Assembly (NCBI GenBank): GCA_965199685.1 | Contig: OZ241323.1 | Location: 2,046,001-2,110,000 of the forward strand | DNA: 64,000 bases | From: SP5GCR1 sp965199685 | Lineage (GTDB): Bacteria > Pseudomonadota > Gammaproteobacteria > Poriferisulfidales > Oxydemutatoraceae | Reading direction: 5' to 3' | Part shown: positions 45,137-53,381 of the stretch, piece after piece | How positions within the stretch are numbered: position 1 is the first letter of the stretch | How the letters are laid out: every line of letters starts with the position of its first letter | The notes under the pieces: model-generated | Databases searched by the model: none | The model's input: the letters and a program-made list of their open reading frames with translations, nothing else | What the model was told of the DNA's origin: nothing | Position numbers and translations under genes: made by a program

Positions 45137-46066
45137 ATGGAACGAATTAAACACTTACACAAAGATGCTTTTTTCAAGAGGGCAGTCATTGATATCGCTG
45201 CCATGTTGTTTTTATTATTGCTATCCTCGCTAGCATTTGGCGATGCATATCAGGTGGGAGAAACTTTTCGTGATTGTGCGACCTGTCCAGAGATGGTCGT
45301 GTTGCCGGCAGGAGAGTTCACGATGGGTTCGCCCAAAGATGAGAGAGGAAGATGGGGTGATGAAGGACCACAACATCAGGTTACTATTCCTGAACCTTTT
45401 GCAGTGGGTAAATATGAAGTCACCGTAGGGCAATTTGCAGAGTTTATTAGGGAAACGAATTATCCTATTGGTTATTGTATCCATGACCCTGGAGAAGGTG
45501 TGTGGAGTGATCCACCTGTTGATATGTGGCCCGAGTCTAAAGATTTTTCGTGGCATAATCCGAATATCCAGCAAACCAATAATCATCCGGTAGTATGTGT
45601 TAATTGGCATGATGCTTCAATTTATGCTTATTGGTTATCAACAAAGACTGGGGATGAATACAGGTTGTTGACTGAGGCAGAATGGGAATATGCGGCGCGT
45701 GCCGGAACGATTACGGCATATCATTTCGGTGATATGGTTTTAAGCGATATAGCCAACTACAACGATAATGAAAAGGGCACTGTGGCAGTAGGCAGTTATC
45801 CTGCGAATGCATTCGGATTACACGACATGCATGGCAATGTATGGGAATGGGTGGAGGATTGCACCCACAATGATTATACGGGTGCGCCAACGAACGGTAG
45901 CGCATGGCTTAGTGAATGTGAAGAAGAGAATGATTTTCGCAGGGTGCGCGGCGGTTCATGGATTGACAGGCCAGAGTACCTGCGCTCTGCGAATCGCTTC
46001 AAGAATTATATCTCTGGTCGGGACAATGTCTTCGGGTTTCGAGTTGCCCGAACGCTAGCTCCATAA
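45137..46066 (+). CDS. exported SUMF1/FGE-fold protein, copy 1
   Basis: 309 aa from ATG 45137, preceded by GAGGAG. A signal sequence (IDIAAMLFLLLLSSLAFGDA) is followed by a formylglycine-generating-enzyme-like domain: MVVLPAGEFTMGSP, EVTVGQFAEFIRET, HPVVCVNWHDASIYAYWL, YRLLTEAEWEYAARAG, GLHDMHGNVWEWVEDC, VRGGSW and GFRVARTL. The two Cys of true FGE (after RGGSF) are absent, so it should not convert sulfatase Cys to formylglycine. C-type-lectin-fold binding or an unrelated enzyme role remains open. Only copy in this block on the plus strand. Confidence 0.8.
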   Translation: MERIKHLHKDAFFKRAVIDIAAMLFLLLLSSLAFGDAYQVGETFRDCATCPEMVVLPAGEFTMGSPKDERGRWGDEGPQHQVTIPEPFAVGKYEVTVGQFAEFIRETNYPIGYCIHDPGEGVWSDPPVDMWPESKDFSWHNPNIQQTNNHPVVCVNWHDASIYAYWLSTKTGDEYRLLTEAEWEYAARAGTITAYHFGDMVLSDIANYNDNEKGTVAVGSYPANAFGLHDMHGNVWEWVEDCTHNDYTGAPTNGSAWLSECEEENDFRRVRGGSWIDRPEYLRSANRFKNYISGRDNVFGFRVARTLAP

Positions 46067-46184
46067 ATCTTTAGCTTAGAGACTTTATATGGTGCGGCTT
46101 TGAATCGTTTAGTAATTGTTTAGCAAGTGAAATTTAGAGAAAGTAAAATTGAATGTGCCGGGTAAATTGTCGCTGTTTCGATTA

Positions 46185-46284
46185 CTGGCAAATGTGTACC
46201 AGACTGTCTATCCGAAGTGTATTTGCAGAGGCAGCTGTATGAAAACTAACTTATCAGGTGAACCTAAAAATCGGATGATGTCAA
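46185..46284 (+). mobile_element. IS3 right-end remnant R3
   Basis: Degenerate orfB tail (YPKCICRGSC), then CAGCTGTATGAAAACTAAC and CGGATGATGTCA ending at 46284. Orientation is opposite to the neighbouring genes. A 47-codon frame opened by its ATG (46239) looks fortuitous. Confidence 0.7.
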
Positions 46285-46335
46285 CACTGCATGGAAATTT
46301 CTATACGGTATTTATTTTTAATATTGCATTTTATC

Positions 46336-46875
46336 CTACTCTTCTTCAACTCTCCTCAGCTCTTCTAGTAATTGATCCATAGTAGGGTTTGGATTATTAA
46401 TTTCAAATACAATAGTCTTTATTCTTGCTTTTAGATAATCAAGAGATAACAGATATGCTTTGTTAGCACTAGATAGATCAATTTCCATATCATTGTCTGG
46501 ATCTCTTGTAGACTTTTCTACTAAACCGTCTGTATCTGCATCGGCATAAGTATATGAAACATCCGAACTAACTAAAAAATTATTAACAAAAATAGAGCAA
46601 GAGTTATCTGAACAGACAAAACGGTATAGGTAAGTAATATTTTCCTTGCCATCAACCGCAACATAAATACCATCCTCTTGTTTGTCAAGGATTTCTATTT
46701 GTGTACCAGAAATTTGTATCACATCCCCTTTTTCTCGTATTATTCCTCTTAAGCATTCAATGATCCCAGGGACATCTTCATGGATTTTTTCTGCGATAGA
46801 TTTGCAAATATCTTCATTATTAGATGCATAAACAGAAGAGCTAACCAAAAAAACCAAAACTGTAAAAATTTTCAT
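46336..46875 (-). CDS. small exported protein of unknown function, copy 1
   Basis: 179 aa from ATG 46875. Signal peptide MKIFTVLVFLVSSSVYA, then a mature protein with four Cys (DICKSIAEK, GIIECLRGI, FVCSDNSCSIF) and a middle part rich in beta-type residues. The C-terminal helix ends DQLLEELRRVEEE. Not recognised. The ribosome-binding site AACAGGAG and leader belong to the IS3 left end that precedes it, so the gene occupies the place of orfA. Paralogue at 51286. Confidence 0.65.
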   Translation of the reverse strand: MKIFTVLVFLVSSSVYASNNEDICKSIAEKIHEDVPGIIECLRGIIREKGDVIQISGTQIEILDKQEDGIYVAVDGKENITYLYRFVCSDNSCSIFVNNFLVSSDVSYTYADADTDGLVEKSTRDPDNDMEIDLSSANKAYLLSLDYLKARIKTIVFEINNPNPTMDQLLEELRRVEEE

Positions 46876-46953
46876 TATGCATCTCCTGTTGTTGTTTGCC
46901 AATTTAACTGGAAATCTCATCTTTGTCATGTCTCAGTTTTTGGGCAAACGTCA
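46876..46953 (-). mobile_element. IS3 left end fused to the small exported gene, copy 1
   Basis: On the minus strand: TGACGTTTGCCCAAAAAC.. to GTTAAATTGGCAAAC and AACAGGAG, equal to the left end and orfA leader of the IS3 at 39329. Its first three bases are the stop codon of the DNase-I-fold gene. Confidence 0.8.
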
Positions 46954-47847
46954 TGGCACTTTGATTTCAACTGAAATCGGGCAATGGTCAGAAATTTTCG
47001 TTTTTTGCTCCATGACCTCACTATATGTTATTTCTCTAAAGCTGTCTATAATCTCCTCTAAGCCTCCACCAATGACAATATGATCGATTGGCGGAATGGG
47101 GTTTCTAGCATTGCATAAAGTGTGTCTATTAACACTGCCTGTTCTATGTAATTTCCCGTTTAAACCATCAGTAAGTTCACCCCAAAAGGCATCTCCATTC
47201 ATATTCATACGGCGATTCCAATCACCAGCAATAACAAATGGGACATCCTCAGCAAAACGTGTAGCAATCCAATTTTTTAGTGGTTGAATCTGACGACTAA
47301 GTTTCTGGCATGCATTTTCATTCCAACCTTGATTAGAGTCTTCAGATAAATCAGTCTCATCAAAACAACCGGCTTTAAGATGTATTGATAACAATCTGAT
47401 CGTAGTATTATCCGGATAAATAACCTTGATGTCTGTGCCATATCGCAAGCCTTGACCTGTATGCAATGCTTCGTAATCGGCTTGTTGCTGTATGTTGACT
47501 GAATCCAAAAAGCTTTTGCGAACGGCAAACCCAGTGCGTTGCTTTGAGTTTCTACTTGATAAAAATACCTCCCACTCGCTTTTATCAAAAATAGAATGAA
47601 ATGCTATTTCGTTCTCCATTTCTTGCAGAGCAACAACATCTACGCTTAGTTTGTCAACATATTTCTGTAGTCTTTTAAGATCGTCGGCAGTTCTGGGTAG
47701 TGTGTCATTAACCCCGTCCCCCAACCAAGCAATATTCCAGGTGCCAACTCGGAATTCATTTGCGGAAATCTCCGAAGAGATAAAGCTCAGTATTAATAAG
47801 AACGTGCAAATAGAAATATTTAGTCCTTTTACTGTACTTTCTTCCAT
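46951..47847 (-). CDS. exported endonuclease/exonuclease/phosphatase-fold protein, copy 1
   Basis: 298 aa. Signal peptide (ISICTFLLILSFISSEISA) then the EEP fold: GTWNIAWLGDG, DVVALQEMENE (catalytic Glu), RTGFAVRK, LLSIHLKAGC, VIAGDWNRRMN (catalytic Asp/Asn) and ISDHCPISVEI (catalytic Asp-His). These are the residues of DNase I, sphingomyelinase and CdtB relatives. Secreted, so it may act on extracellular DNA or host substrate. Its own ribosome-binding site (AGAGGAAATA) precedes ATG 47847. The stop TGA is the first triplet of an IS3 left end. Confidence 0.8.
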   Translation of the reverse strand: MEESTVKGLNISICTFLLILSFISSEISANEFRVGTWNIAWLGDGVNDTLPRTADDLKRLQKYVDKLSVDVVALQEMENEIAFHSIFDKSEWEVFLSSRNSKQRTGFAVRKSFLDSVNIQQQADYEALHTGQGLRYGTDIKVIYPDNTTIRLLSIHLKAGCFDETDLSEDSNQGWNENACQKLSRQIQPLKNWIATRFAEDVPFVIAGDWNRRMNMNGDAFWGELTDGLNGKLHRTGSVNRHTLCNARNPIPPIDHIVIGGGLEEIIDSFREITYSEVMEQKTKISDHCPISVEIKVP

Positions 47848-47957
47848 TATTTCCTCTTTATTTTAATCAAGTAACACCAGTGGTTTTTTAGTTCCTGTTC
47901 TAATTTGTATCGGCATCTTACAGATGGCGATTTAAGAATATTACTCCATTTTTAATC

Positions 47958-49412
47958 TCAATTTTTGGGGGAGCTTTTGCTTCCACTTCCAGGCATCCTT
48001 TTTCCTATACCTCTAATAATGGTGGGTACAAGCCGAGAGCTATATCCCGCTATAAAAGACCACACATATAGTTTTGCTAAATCCGCATTGGTACACAAGG
48101 AGCATAGCGTAGAATATAGTTCCTTACTTGATAAGCAATCCGAAAATTTAGGAAACATTCCTATGCTTGAGTTCACGGTAATCAAGCTAAAGTCGCCGGC
48201 AAATATTAGCATTAACACTAAAGCAAAGTTTCCACCTATCAATGCAGGAGTCATATAGTGGTAACGAATTAAGCCTTCCGCTATTGTTGATTGCTCTTCC
48301 TCAGTTGTTTTTTTATATTTTTGGATAGCCCCAATAAGTCCGCCGCTTAATCCTAGAATAGCCACGCCGATGGGTATATGCCAATCTTCAGTGCAATCAA
48401 CTAATATAAAAGCTACAATTAGAAGAAGAAGAAGGAAAGAAAGCGCAAATGCTACTTTGCTTGCCATTGACTTTCCCTCATTTTTAGGATCGTATGCAAA
48501 GTCAGTTTCCATGCTCATGCCAATGAACTTTCCTGTGGCTTTTGATACTTCTGGAGTTCTAAGATATCCGTATGATTTATGGCTGAGAGAGTCATGAGGC
48601 CAATCATTTAGGACTATTTGATCAACAATTCCTACGCCTTCTTTGTTGCTCTCATAATCATCCGCTAGGCAAGGATCTGCACATACTGGGTCAGACATAT
48701 CTGAAAAATTAGTCCACTTTTTTACATTATCTGGCACTGCTGGCTTTTTCTTTCCTCTAGGTACTTGGATACGCTCTGTGATAAACGGAAGTCCTAGAGG
48801 AGATCCCATCGTTATAAAATGCTCAATAGTAAGTTCTTCTCCCTCGCGCGCAAGTTGACATAAAACATCGTATGCAATAATTGTGCCCATAGAGTGGGAG
48901 ATAAGCATGATTCTTTTATCTTTATGTTTCTCAAGCTCACTTTTGAGGCATTCTTGCAATTTGGTTCGTATATTTTCATCGTTATAATATGCGTATAAAT
49001 CCTTTAGTTTTTCTTCCATGACTTTGCGTGAGGCTTTGCCTCCAGTAAGCTTCACTATTACCTCAGTAATATCTCCCACTAAATCACGCATCTTGATTCT
49101 CATTTTCAATGTCATTCTTTCTATAATGCTTGGTTTGTATGATTGTATATCCCCCTCATTAGCAGGCTGATAATGATCTTTACTTTGATTCAATTGTTCT
49201 AATGTAAGAATACGATTTTCTCCCATTAAATCATTCCAATACACCATAGAGAAGTTTAATTGGGATGGGGAAATATCATCCGCTTTATATTTTCGAGTAT
49301 TGTAGTTTAATCCTTCGCAGATAGCTGCTTTCCACCATTTGGTCAATATGGGTTTCTCAGGTTTCTTAGCTAAACCATGGATACCTATAATTATAGATTG
49401 TTTTACTGGCAT
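47958..49412 (-). CDS. membrane-anchored alpha/beta hydrolase, copy 2
   Basis: 484 aa, paralogue of the protein at 43064 and nearly identical in the hydrolase domain (IGIHGLAKKPEKP, SHSMGTIIAYDVL, MSDPVCADP, LSHKSYGYL). Differences concentrate around residues 215-230 and in the membrane tail, where the loop VAFALSFLLLLLIVAFILVDC differs. The leader region up to 49580 matches that of copy 1, including the IS3 orfA remnant. Duplication is therefore of gene plus leader. Confidence 0.75.
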   Translation of the reverse strand: MPVKQSIIIGIHGLAKKPEKPILTKWWKAAICEGLNYNTRKYKADDISPSQLNFSMVYWNDLMGENRILTLEQLNQSKDHYQPANEGDIQSYKPSIIERMTLKMRIKMRDLVGDITEVIVKLTGGKASRKVMEEKLKDLYAYYNDENIRTKLQECLKSELEKHKDKRIMLISHSMGTIIAYDVLCQLAREGEELTIEHFITMGSPLGLPFITERIQVPRGKKKPAVPDNVKKWTNFSDMSDPVCADPCLADDYESNKEGVGIVDQIVLNDWPHDSLSHKSYGYLRTPEVSKATGKFIGMSMETDFAYDPKNEGKSMASKVAFALSFLLLLLIVAFILVDCTEDWHIPIGVAILGLSGGLIGAIQKYKKTTEEEQSTIAEGLIRYHYMTPALIGGNFALVLMLIFAGDFSLITVNSSIGMFPKFSDCLSSKELYSTLCSLCTNADLAKLYVWSFIAGYSSRLVPTIIRGIGKRMPGSGSKSSPKN

Positions 49413-49579
49413 GATATATCTCCTATAGCTGGGTCATATTTGTTCAAGTACCAATTCTAGCTTATTTAGCACAAGATGTTAGCATTTGTACAGATTTCAA
49501 TACCGCAATAAAGAACCGGAACAACTGTAATGTCTTATATTACAGCATATTCATACAATTTGGGGAAGCCTGAAAATGA

Positions 49580-49712
49580 GAAAGCATCAGATTGCACTGA
49601 TAATTTGCTCTTCTGTATATCGTTTCTTTATTTTGAAACTTTGTGTTGTTTGCGAGTTTGACTGGAAGGTTCATTTTTTCATGACCCGGTTTTTGAGAAG
49701 GGCAAGGTTAGA
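49580..49712 (-). mobile_element. IS3 left-end remnant upstream of hydrolase copy 2
   Basis: On the minus strand: AACCTTGCCCTTCTCAAAAAC.. to ACTCGCAAACAAC and AAGAAACGATATACAGAAGAGC, encoding KKRYTEEQIISAI then a stop. Between 49580 and the hydrolase start only the shared leader is seen. Confidence 0.75.
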
Positions 49713-49724
49713 TGATTTAAGGAT

Positions 49725-50669
49725 TTATGGGGTAAGCGTCCGGGCAACTCGGAAGCCGCTGACATCGTCCCGGAGAGTAATAACTTCTGAGCTGCGAAGG
49801 GCGGAGCGCAGGACTCCTGGTTCCTCGTACCAAGAACCACCGCGCAACACGCGCAATTCCTTTCCAACTCGTATCTCTTTACATACCCTCAGAGTATCCC
49901 CACTATAATCCTCACAGTCATCCTCATTGCCTTTTCTACATCCGCTAAGCCACGCACTACTGTTTGTTGGTGCACCAGTGTAATCATCGTGCCAGCAGTC
50001 CTCCACCCATTCCCATACGTTACCGTGCATGTCGTGTAGCCCAAATACATTTGCGGGAAAACTGCCTACTGCTACAGTGCCTTCGTTGTTGCGGTCGTAA
50101 TTGGCCTGATTACCCAGAATCATTTTGCCAAAATGATACGGCGTGGTCGTGCCAGCCCGAGCCGCATATTCCCATTCCGCCTCAGTTAATAACCGGTATT
50201 CATGCCTAGTCTTCACAGATAACCAATAGGCGTAAGTTGAAGCATCATCCCAATCAACACATACTACCGGATGATTATTGGTTTGCTTAAAACCCGGATC
50301 ATTCCAAGATTGATCTTCCGGATAATCACAACTTTTGGCTTTATGTCTTGTCTCTCTAACAAACTCTGCATATTGCCCTACGGTCACTTCATATTTGCCC
50401 ACTGCAAAAGGTTTGGAAATAGTAACTTGATGATGCGGTCCTTCATCATCGTATCTTCCTCTCTCCCATTCAGGTGAACCCATCGTGAACTTCCCTGCCG
50501 GCAACACGACCATCTCCGGACATGTCTCACAATCACGAAAAGTTTCTCCCACTTCATACGCATTGATAGATGTTGCACAAATAGCAAATAAAAACAATAC
50601 GGAAGTGATGCCGTTCACTACCCTCTTACCATTTAACTGCATAGTTTGCTTTGAAATGTATGCCTTCAT
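49725..50669 (-). CDS. exported SUMF1/FGE-fold protein, copy 2
   Basis: 314 aa from ATG 50669 (MKAYISKQTMQLNGKR), preceded by GAAGGAAAA. Signal VVNGITSVLFLFAICATSINA, then the same domain as copy 1 (MVVLPAGKFTMGSP, YRLLTEAEWEYAARAG, GLHDMHGNVWEWVEDCWHDDYTGAP). The C-terminal segment VLRGGSWYEEPGVLRSALRSSEVITLRDDVSGFRVAR differs strongly from copies 1 and 3, between fixed RGGSW and GFRVAR anchors. FGE cysteines are absent. Confidence 0.8.
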   Translation of the reverse strand: MKAYISKQTMQLNGKRVVNGITSVLFLFAICATSINAYEVGETFRDCETCPEMVVLPAGKFTMGSPEWERGRYDDEGPHHQVTISKPFAVGKYEVTVGQYAEFVRETRHKAKSCDYPEDQSWNDPGFKQTNNHPVVCVDWDDASTYAYWLSVKTRHEYRLLTEAEWEYAARAGTTTPYHFGKMILGNQANYDRNNEGTVAVGSFPANVFGLHDMHGNVWEWVEDCWHDDYTGAPTNSSAWLSGCRKGNEDDCEDYSGDTLRVCKEIRVGKELRVLRGGSWYEEPGVLRSALRSSEVITLRDDVSGFRVARTLTP

Positions 50670-50752
50670 TTTTCCTTCGTTTATTTGAATTGAAAACCTC
50701 ATTATAATCAAGTATATTCACATCTATACTTAGGTTGGCATTAGTAAACGGT

Positions 50753-51025
50753 TCAAAGCTTCATCATCCAAAATCTCTTAGGTAAAGATTTAGAGGGTTT
50801 AGAGATAGTAACCTGATGTTGTGGCCGTTCATCATCCCATCCTTCTTCGTCATCTTTGGGAGACCCCATCAAAAATTGTCCTTTGGGCACGACTACCATT
50901 TCAGGACAGGTTAAACAATCCTGGAAGGTTTCACCTATTTCATATGTGTCAGCAGATAACAAAAATAGCAATATACCAATGCTATTTAACATCCGTTGAC
51001 CAGTGCAGTTTTTTTGAGAATACAT
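50753..51025 (-). pseudogene. truncated SUMF1/FGE-fold gene
   Basis: 90 aa: signal-like start MLNSIGILLFLLSADTYE, then IGETFQDCLTCPEMVVVPKGQFLMGSP and QHQVTISKP, where similarity to its paralogues stops. The remaining residues are unrelated. A GAAGGAAAT site precedes the ATG. A 5' fragment left from duplication or deletion. Confidence 0.8.
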
Positions 51026-51152
51026 ATTCTATTTCCTTCGTTTCTACTGCAACACATTATAATCAAGTGATCTCTTTTGCCTACATCCAAACATCACACA
51101 CTATATTCAGTCTCGCTTTCTAGAATAGTTTTTGCCTTTCGGTTGCGTCTCT

Positions 51153-51200
51153 CGCTGGCATCATCCCGTTTTTGACTGCCTGAGAAGTTAGTTTTCAAGT
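51153..51200 (-). mobile_element. IS3 right-end remnant R4
   Basis: On the minus strand TGAAAACTAACTTCTCAGG.. to AACGGGATGATGCCA, the degenerate right terminus. It follows the small exported gene in the same orientation as the left end at 51847, so that gene sits between the two IS ends. Confidence 0.65.
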
Positions 51201-51285
51201 AAAACTAAAAATGGAGGAAAGATCAATCCTTCGGCACATTATTAAGACAAAACACCGCATAAAAATTTCTACAAGGTGTTTGTTT

Positions 51286-51846
51286 CTAATATCGCCTTTT
51301 TTCTAGCTCTTTTTTAATATCATCAAGCTGTTTTTCTAATTGATCTATAGTGGGGTTTGGATTATTAATTTCAAATACAATAGTCTTTATTCTTATTTTT
51401 AGATAATCAAGAGATGCTTGATATGCTTCGTTAGCAATAGATAGATCCATTTCTATACCATCTCTTGTAGCCCTTTCTACTAAACCATCTGCATTTGCAT
51501 CAGAATGGCTATACAAAACACGAAGCTCATCATCATAGGGACTATAAGAATTATTAACAAAAATAGAGCAAGAGTTATCTGAACAGACAAAACGGAATAA
51601 GTAAGTAATATTTCCCCTGCCAGCATCAGCAACATAAATACCATCCTCTTGTTTGTCAAGGATTTCTATTTGTGTACCAGAAATTTGTATCACATCCCCT
51701 TTTTCTCGTATTATTCCTCTTAAGCATTCAATGAGCCCAGGGACATCTTCATGGATTTTTTCTGCGATAGATTTGCAAATATCTTCATTATTAGATGCAT
51801 AAACAGAAGAGCTAACTAAAAAAACCAAAACTGTAAAAATTTTCAT
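51286..51846 (-). CDS. small exported protein of unknown function, copy 2
   Basis: 186 aa from ATG 51846, paralogue of the protein at 46336. Same signal peptide and Cys pattern. Divergence is in the middle (NNSYSPYDDELRVLYSHSDANADGLVERATRD) and at the C-terminal tail (LEKQLDDIKKELEKRRY). The stretch ADANADG / DADTDG resembles a calcium-binding DxDxDG loop in both copies (D-A-D-T-D-G in copy 1). Translation signals come from an IS3 left end. Confidence 0.65.
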   Translation of the reverse strand: MKIFTVLVFLVSSSVYASNNEDICKSIAEKIHEDVPGLIECLRGIIREKGDVIQISGTQIEILDKQEDGIYVADAGRGNITYLFRFVCSDNSCSIFVNNSYSPYDDELRVLYSHSDANADGLVERATRDGIEMDLSIANEAYQASLDYLKIRIKTIVFEINNPNPTIDQLEKQLDDIKKELEKRRY

Positions 51847-51923
51847 TATGCATCTCCTGTTGTTGTTTACTAATTTAACTGGGAATCTCATTTTGTCACG
51901 GCTCAGTTTTTGGGCAAACGTCA
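51847..51923 (-). mobile_element. IS3 left end fused to the small exported gene, copy 2
   Basis: TGACGTTTGCCCAAAAAC, GAGCCGTGACAAAATGAG, GTTAAATTAGTAAAC, AACAGGAG: closest to the IS3 at 39329. Again TGA is the stop codon of the upstream DNase-I-fold gene. Confidence 0.8.
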
Positions 51924-52841
51924 TGGCACTTTGATTTCAACAGAAATCGGACAATGGTCGGAAATTTTCTTTCTTTGCTCCATGACCTCACTATATGTTA
52001 TTTCTCTAAAGCTGTCTGTAATCTCCTCTAAGCCTCCACCAATGACAATATGATCTATCGGATTAGGGAACCTGCTGTTACATAATGCCTTTCTATCAAC
52101 GCCTCCCGCTCTATGTAATTTCCCGTCTAAACCATCAGTAAGTTTGCCCCAAAAGACATCCCCGTTCATGTTCATACGCCTATTCCAATCCCCGACAACC
52201 ATGAATGGAACATCCTCAGCAAAACGTGTAGCAATCCAATTTTTTAGTGGTTGAATCCGGCGACCAAGTCTTTGGCATGCATTTTCATTCCAACCTTGAT
52301 TAGAGTCTTCAGATAAATCAGTCTCATCAAAACAACCGGCTTTAAGATGTATTGATAACAATCTTATCGTAGTATTATCCGGATAAGTGATTTTGATGTC
52401 TGTACCATAACGTAAAGCGTACGATGTATGCAATGCTTCATAATCGGCTTGTTGTTGTATGTTGACTGTATCCAAAAAGCCTTTGCGAACGGCAAACCCA
52501 GTGCGTTGCTTTGAGTTTCTGCTTGATAAAAATACCTCCCACTCGCTTTTATCAAAAATAGAATGAAATGCTATTTCGTTCTCCATTTCTTGCAGAGCAA
52601 CAACATCTGCGCTTAGTTTGTCAACATATTTCTGTAGTCTTTTAAGATCGTCGGCAGTTCTGGGTAGTGTGTCATTAACCCCGTCTCCCAACCAAGAAAT
52701 ATTCCAAGTGCCAATCCGGAATTCATTCGCGGAAATCTCCGAAGAGATAAAGCTCAGTACTAATAAGAGCGTGCAAATGGAAGTATTTAGTTTTTTTGAC
52801 ATTACTCTATTTTTGGTACCATCTGCAAAGTTAGTTTTCAT
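51921..52841 (-). CDS. exported endonuclease/exonuclease/phosphatase-fold protein, copy 2
   Basis: 306 aa, paralogue of 46951 with the same catalytic motifs (DVVALQEMENE, VVGDWNRRMN, PIDHIVIGGG, SDHCPISVEI). Two starts are possible: ATG 52841 (MKTNFADGTKNRVMSKKLN), which follows a strong GCGGAGG site, and ATG 52802 (MSKKLNTSICTLLL), which gives a normal signal peptide. Both ATGs and the ribosome-binding site lie in an IS3 right end, so the native 5' end seen in copy 1 (MEESTVKGLNIS) has been replaced. The longer form would put 13 extra residues before the signal sequence. Confidence 0.78.
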   Translation of the reverse strand: MKTNFADGTKNRVMSKKLNTSICTLLLVLSFISSEISANEFRIGTWNISWLGDGVNDTLPRTADDLKRLQKYVDKLSADVVALQEMENEIAFHSIFDKSEWEVFLSSRNSKQRTGFAVRKGFLDTVNIQQQADYEALHTSYALRYGTDIKITYPDNTTIRLLSIHLKAGCFDETDLSEDSNQGWNENACQRLGRRIQPLKNWIATRFAEDVPFMVVGDWNRRMNMNGDVFWGKLTDGLDGKLHRAGGVDRKALCNSRFPNPIDHIVIGGGLEEITDSFREITYSEVMEQRKKISDHCPISVEIKVP

Positions 52842-53370
52842 ACTAGTGCCTCCGCCAATACACTCAGGGGTTGATAGCCCAGCACACTGTGCGGGCAGAC
52901 TTCATTATAATCTATGCGTTGACTTTCTATCATCATAATCCCAGTTTATCGAAGAAACTTTTGTTAACATTGTTAATAAATTTGGGGAGAACAACAGGTT
53001 CTTATACAATGCTTCTTTCACTTGCTGAAGTCACCACTTTTTTAACAAAAAATCCTTCAGGGCTTTTTTCTTTTAATTTCTCACCTAGTAGTTTCTTGAG
53101 TTTATTATTCTCTAATTCAAGGTGTTTTAATCGCTTCGCTTCATTGACTTTTAACCCGGCATATTTGCTACACCAATTGTAAAAGGTGCCATAGGTTATA
53201 CCAAGTTCTCAGCAGATGTTCTCTATCGTGCAACCGGCCTCGTGTGATTTGATCGCCTCAATAATTTGTTCCTCTATAATATCATTTCTTCACTTTGAAA
53301 CTTCCTATTGTTTACTAATTTAACTGGAAATCTCGTCTTTTTCATAGCTTGGTTTGGGTAGGTAGCGTCA
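52800..53370 (-). mobile_element. internally deleted IS3-family element
   Basis: On the minus strand: left end TGACGCTACCTACCC at about 53368, orfA (EAIKSHEAGCTIENIC, stop in place of Arg, ELGITYGTFYNWCSKYAGLKVNEAKRLKHLELENNKLKKLL), then a deletion, then the orfB tail around 52915 and the right end with GAGTAATGTCA at 52800. It is the only copy here with both ends in line. Confidence 0.85.
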
Positions 53371-53381
53371 TTAGTCCTCCC

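Noticed and set aside
45137..46066. True formylglycine-generating enzyme
   Set aside because: The paired active-site cysteines after RGGSF are absent in all copies, and no sulfatase gene is nearby.
46239..46382. 47-codon frame starting in an IS3 right end
   Set aside because: The start is a recurring IS3 ATG, and the downstream residues match nothing and run antisense into the small exported gene.
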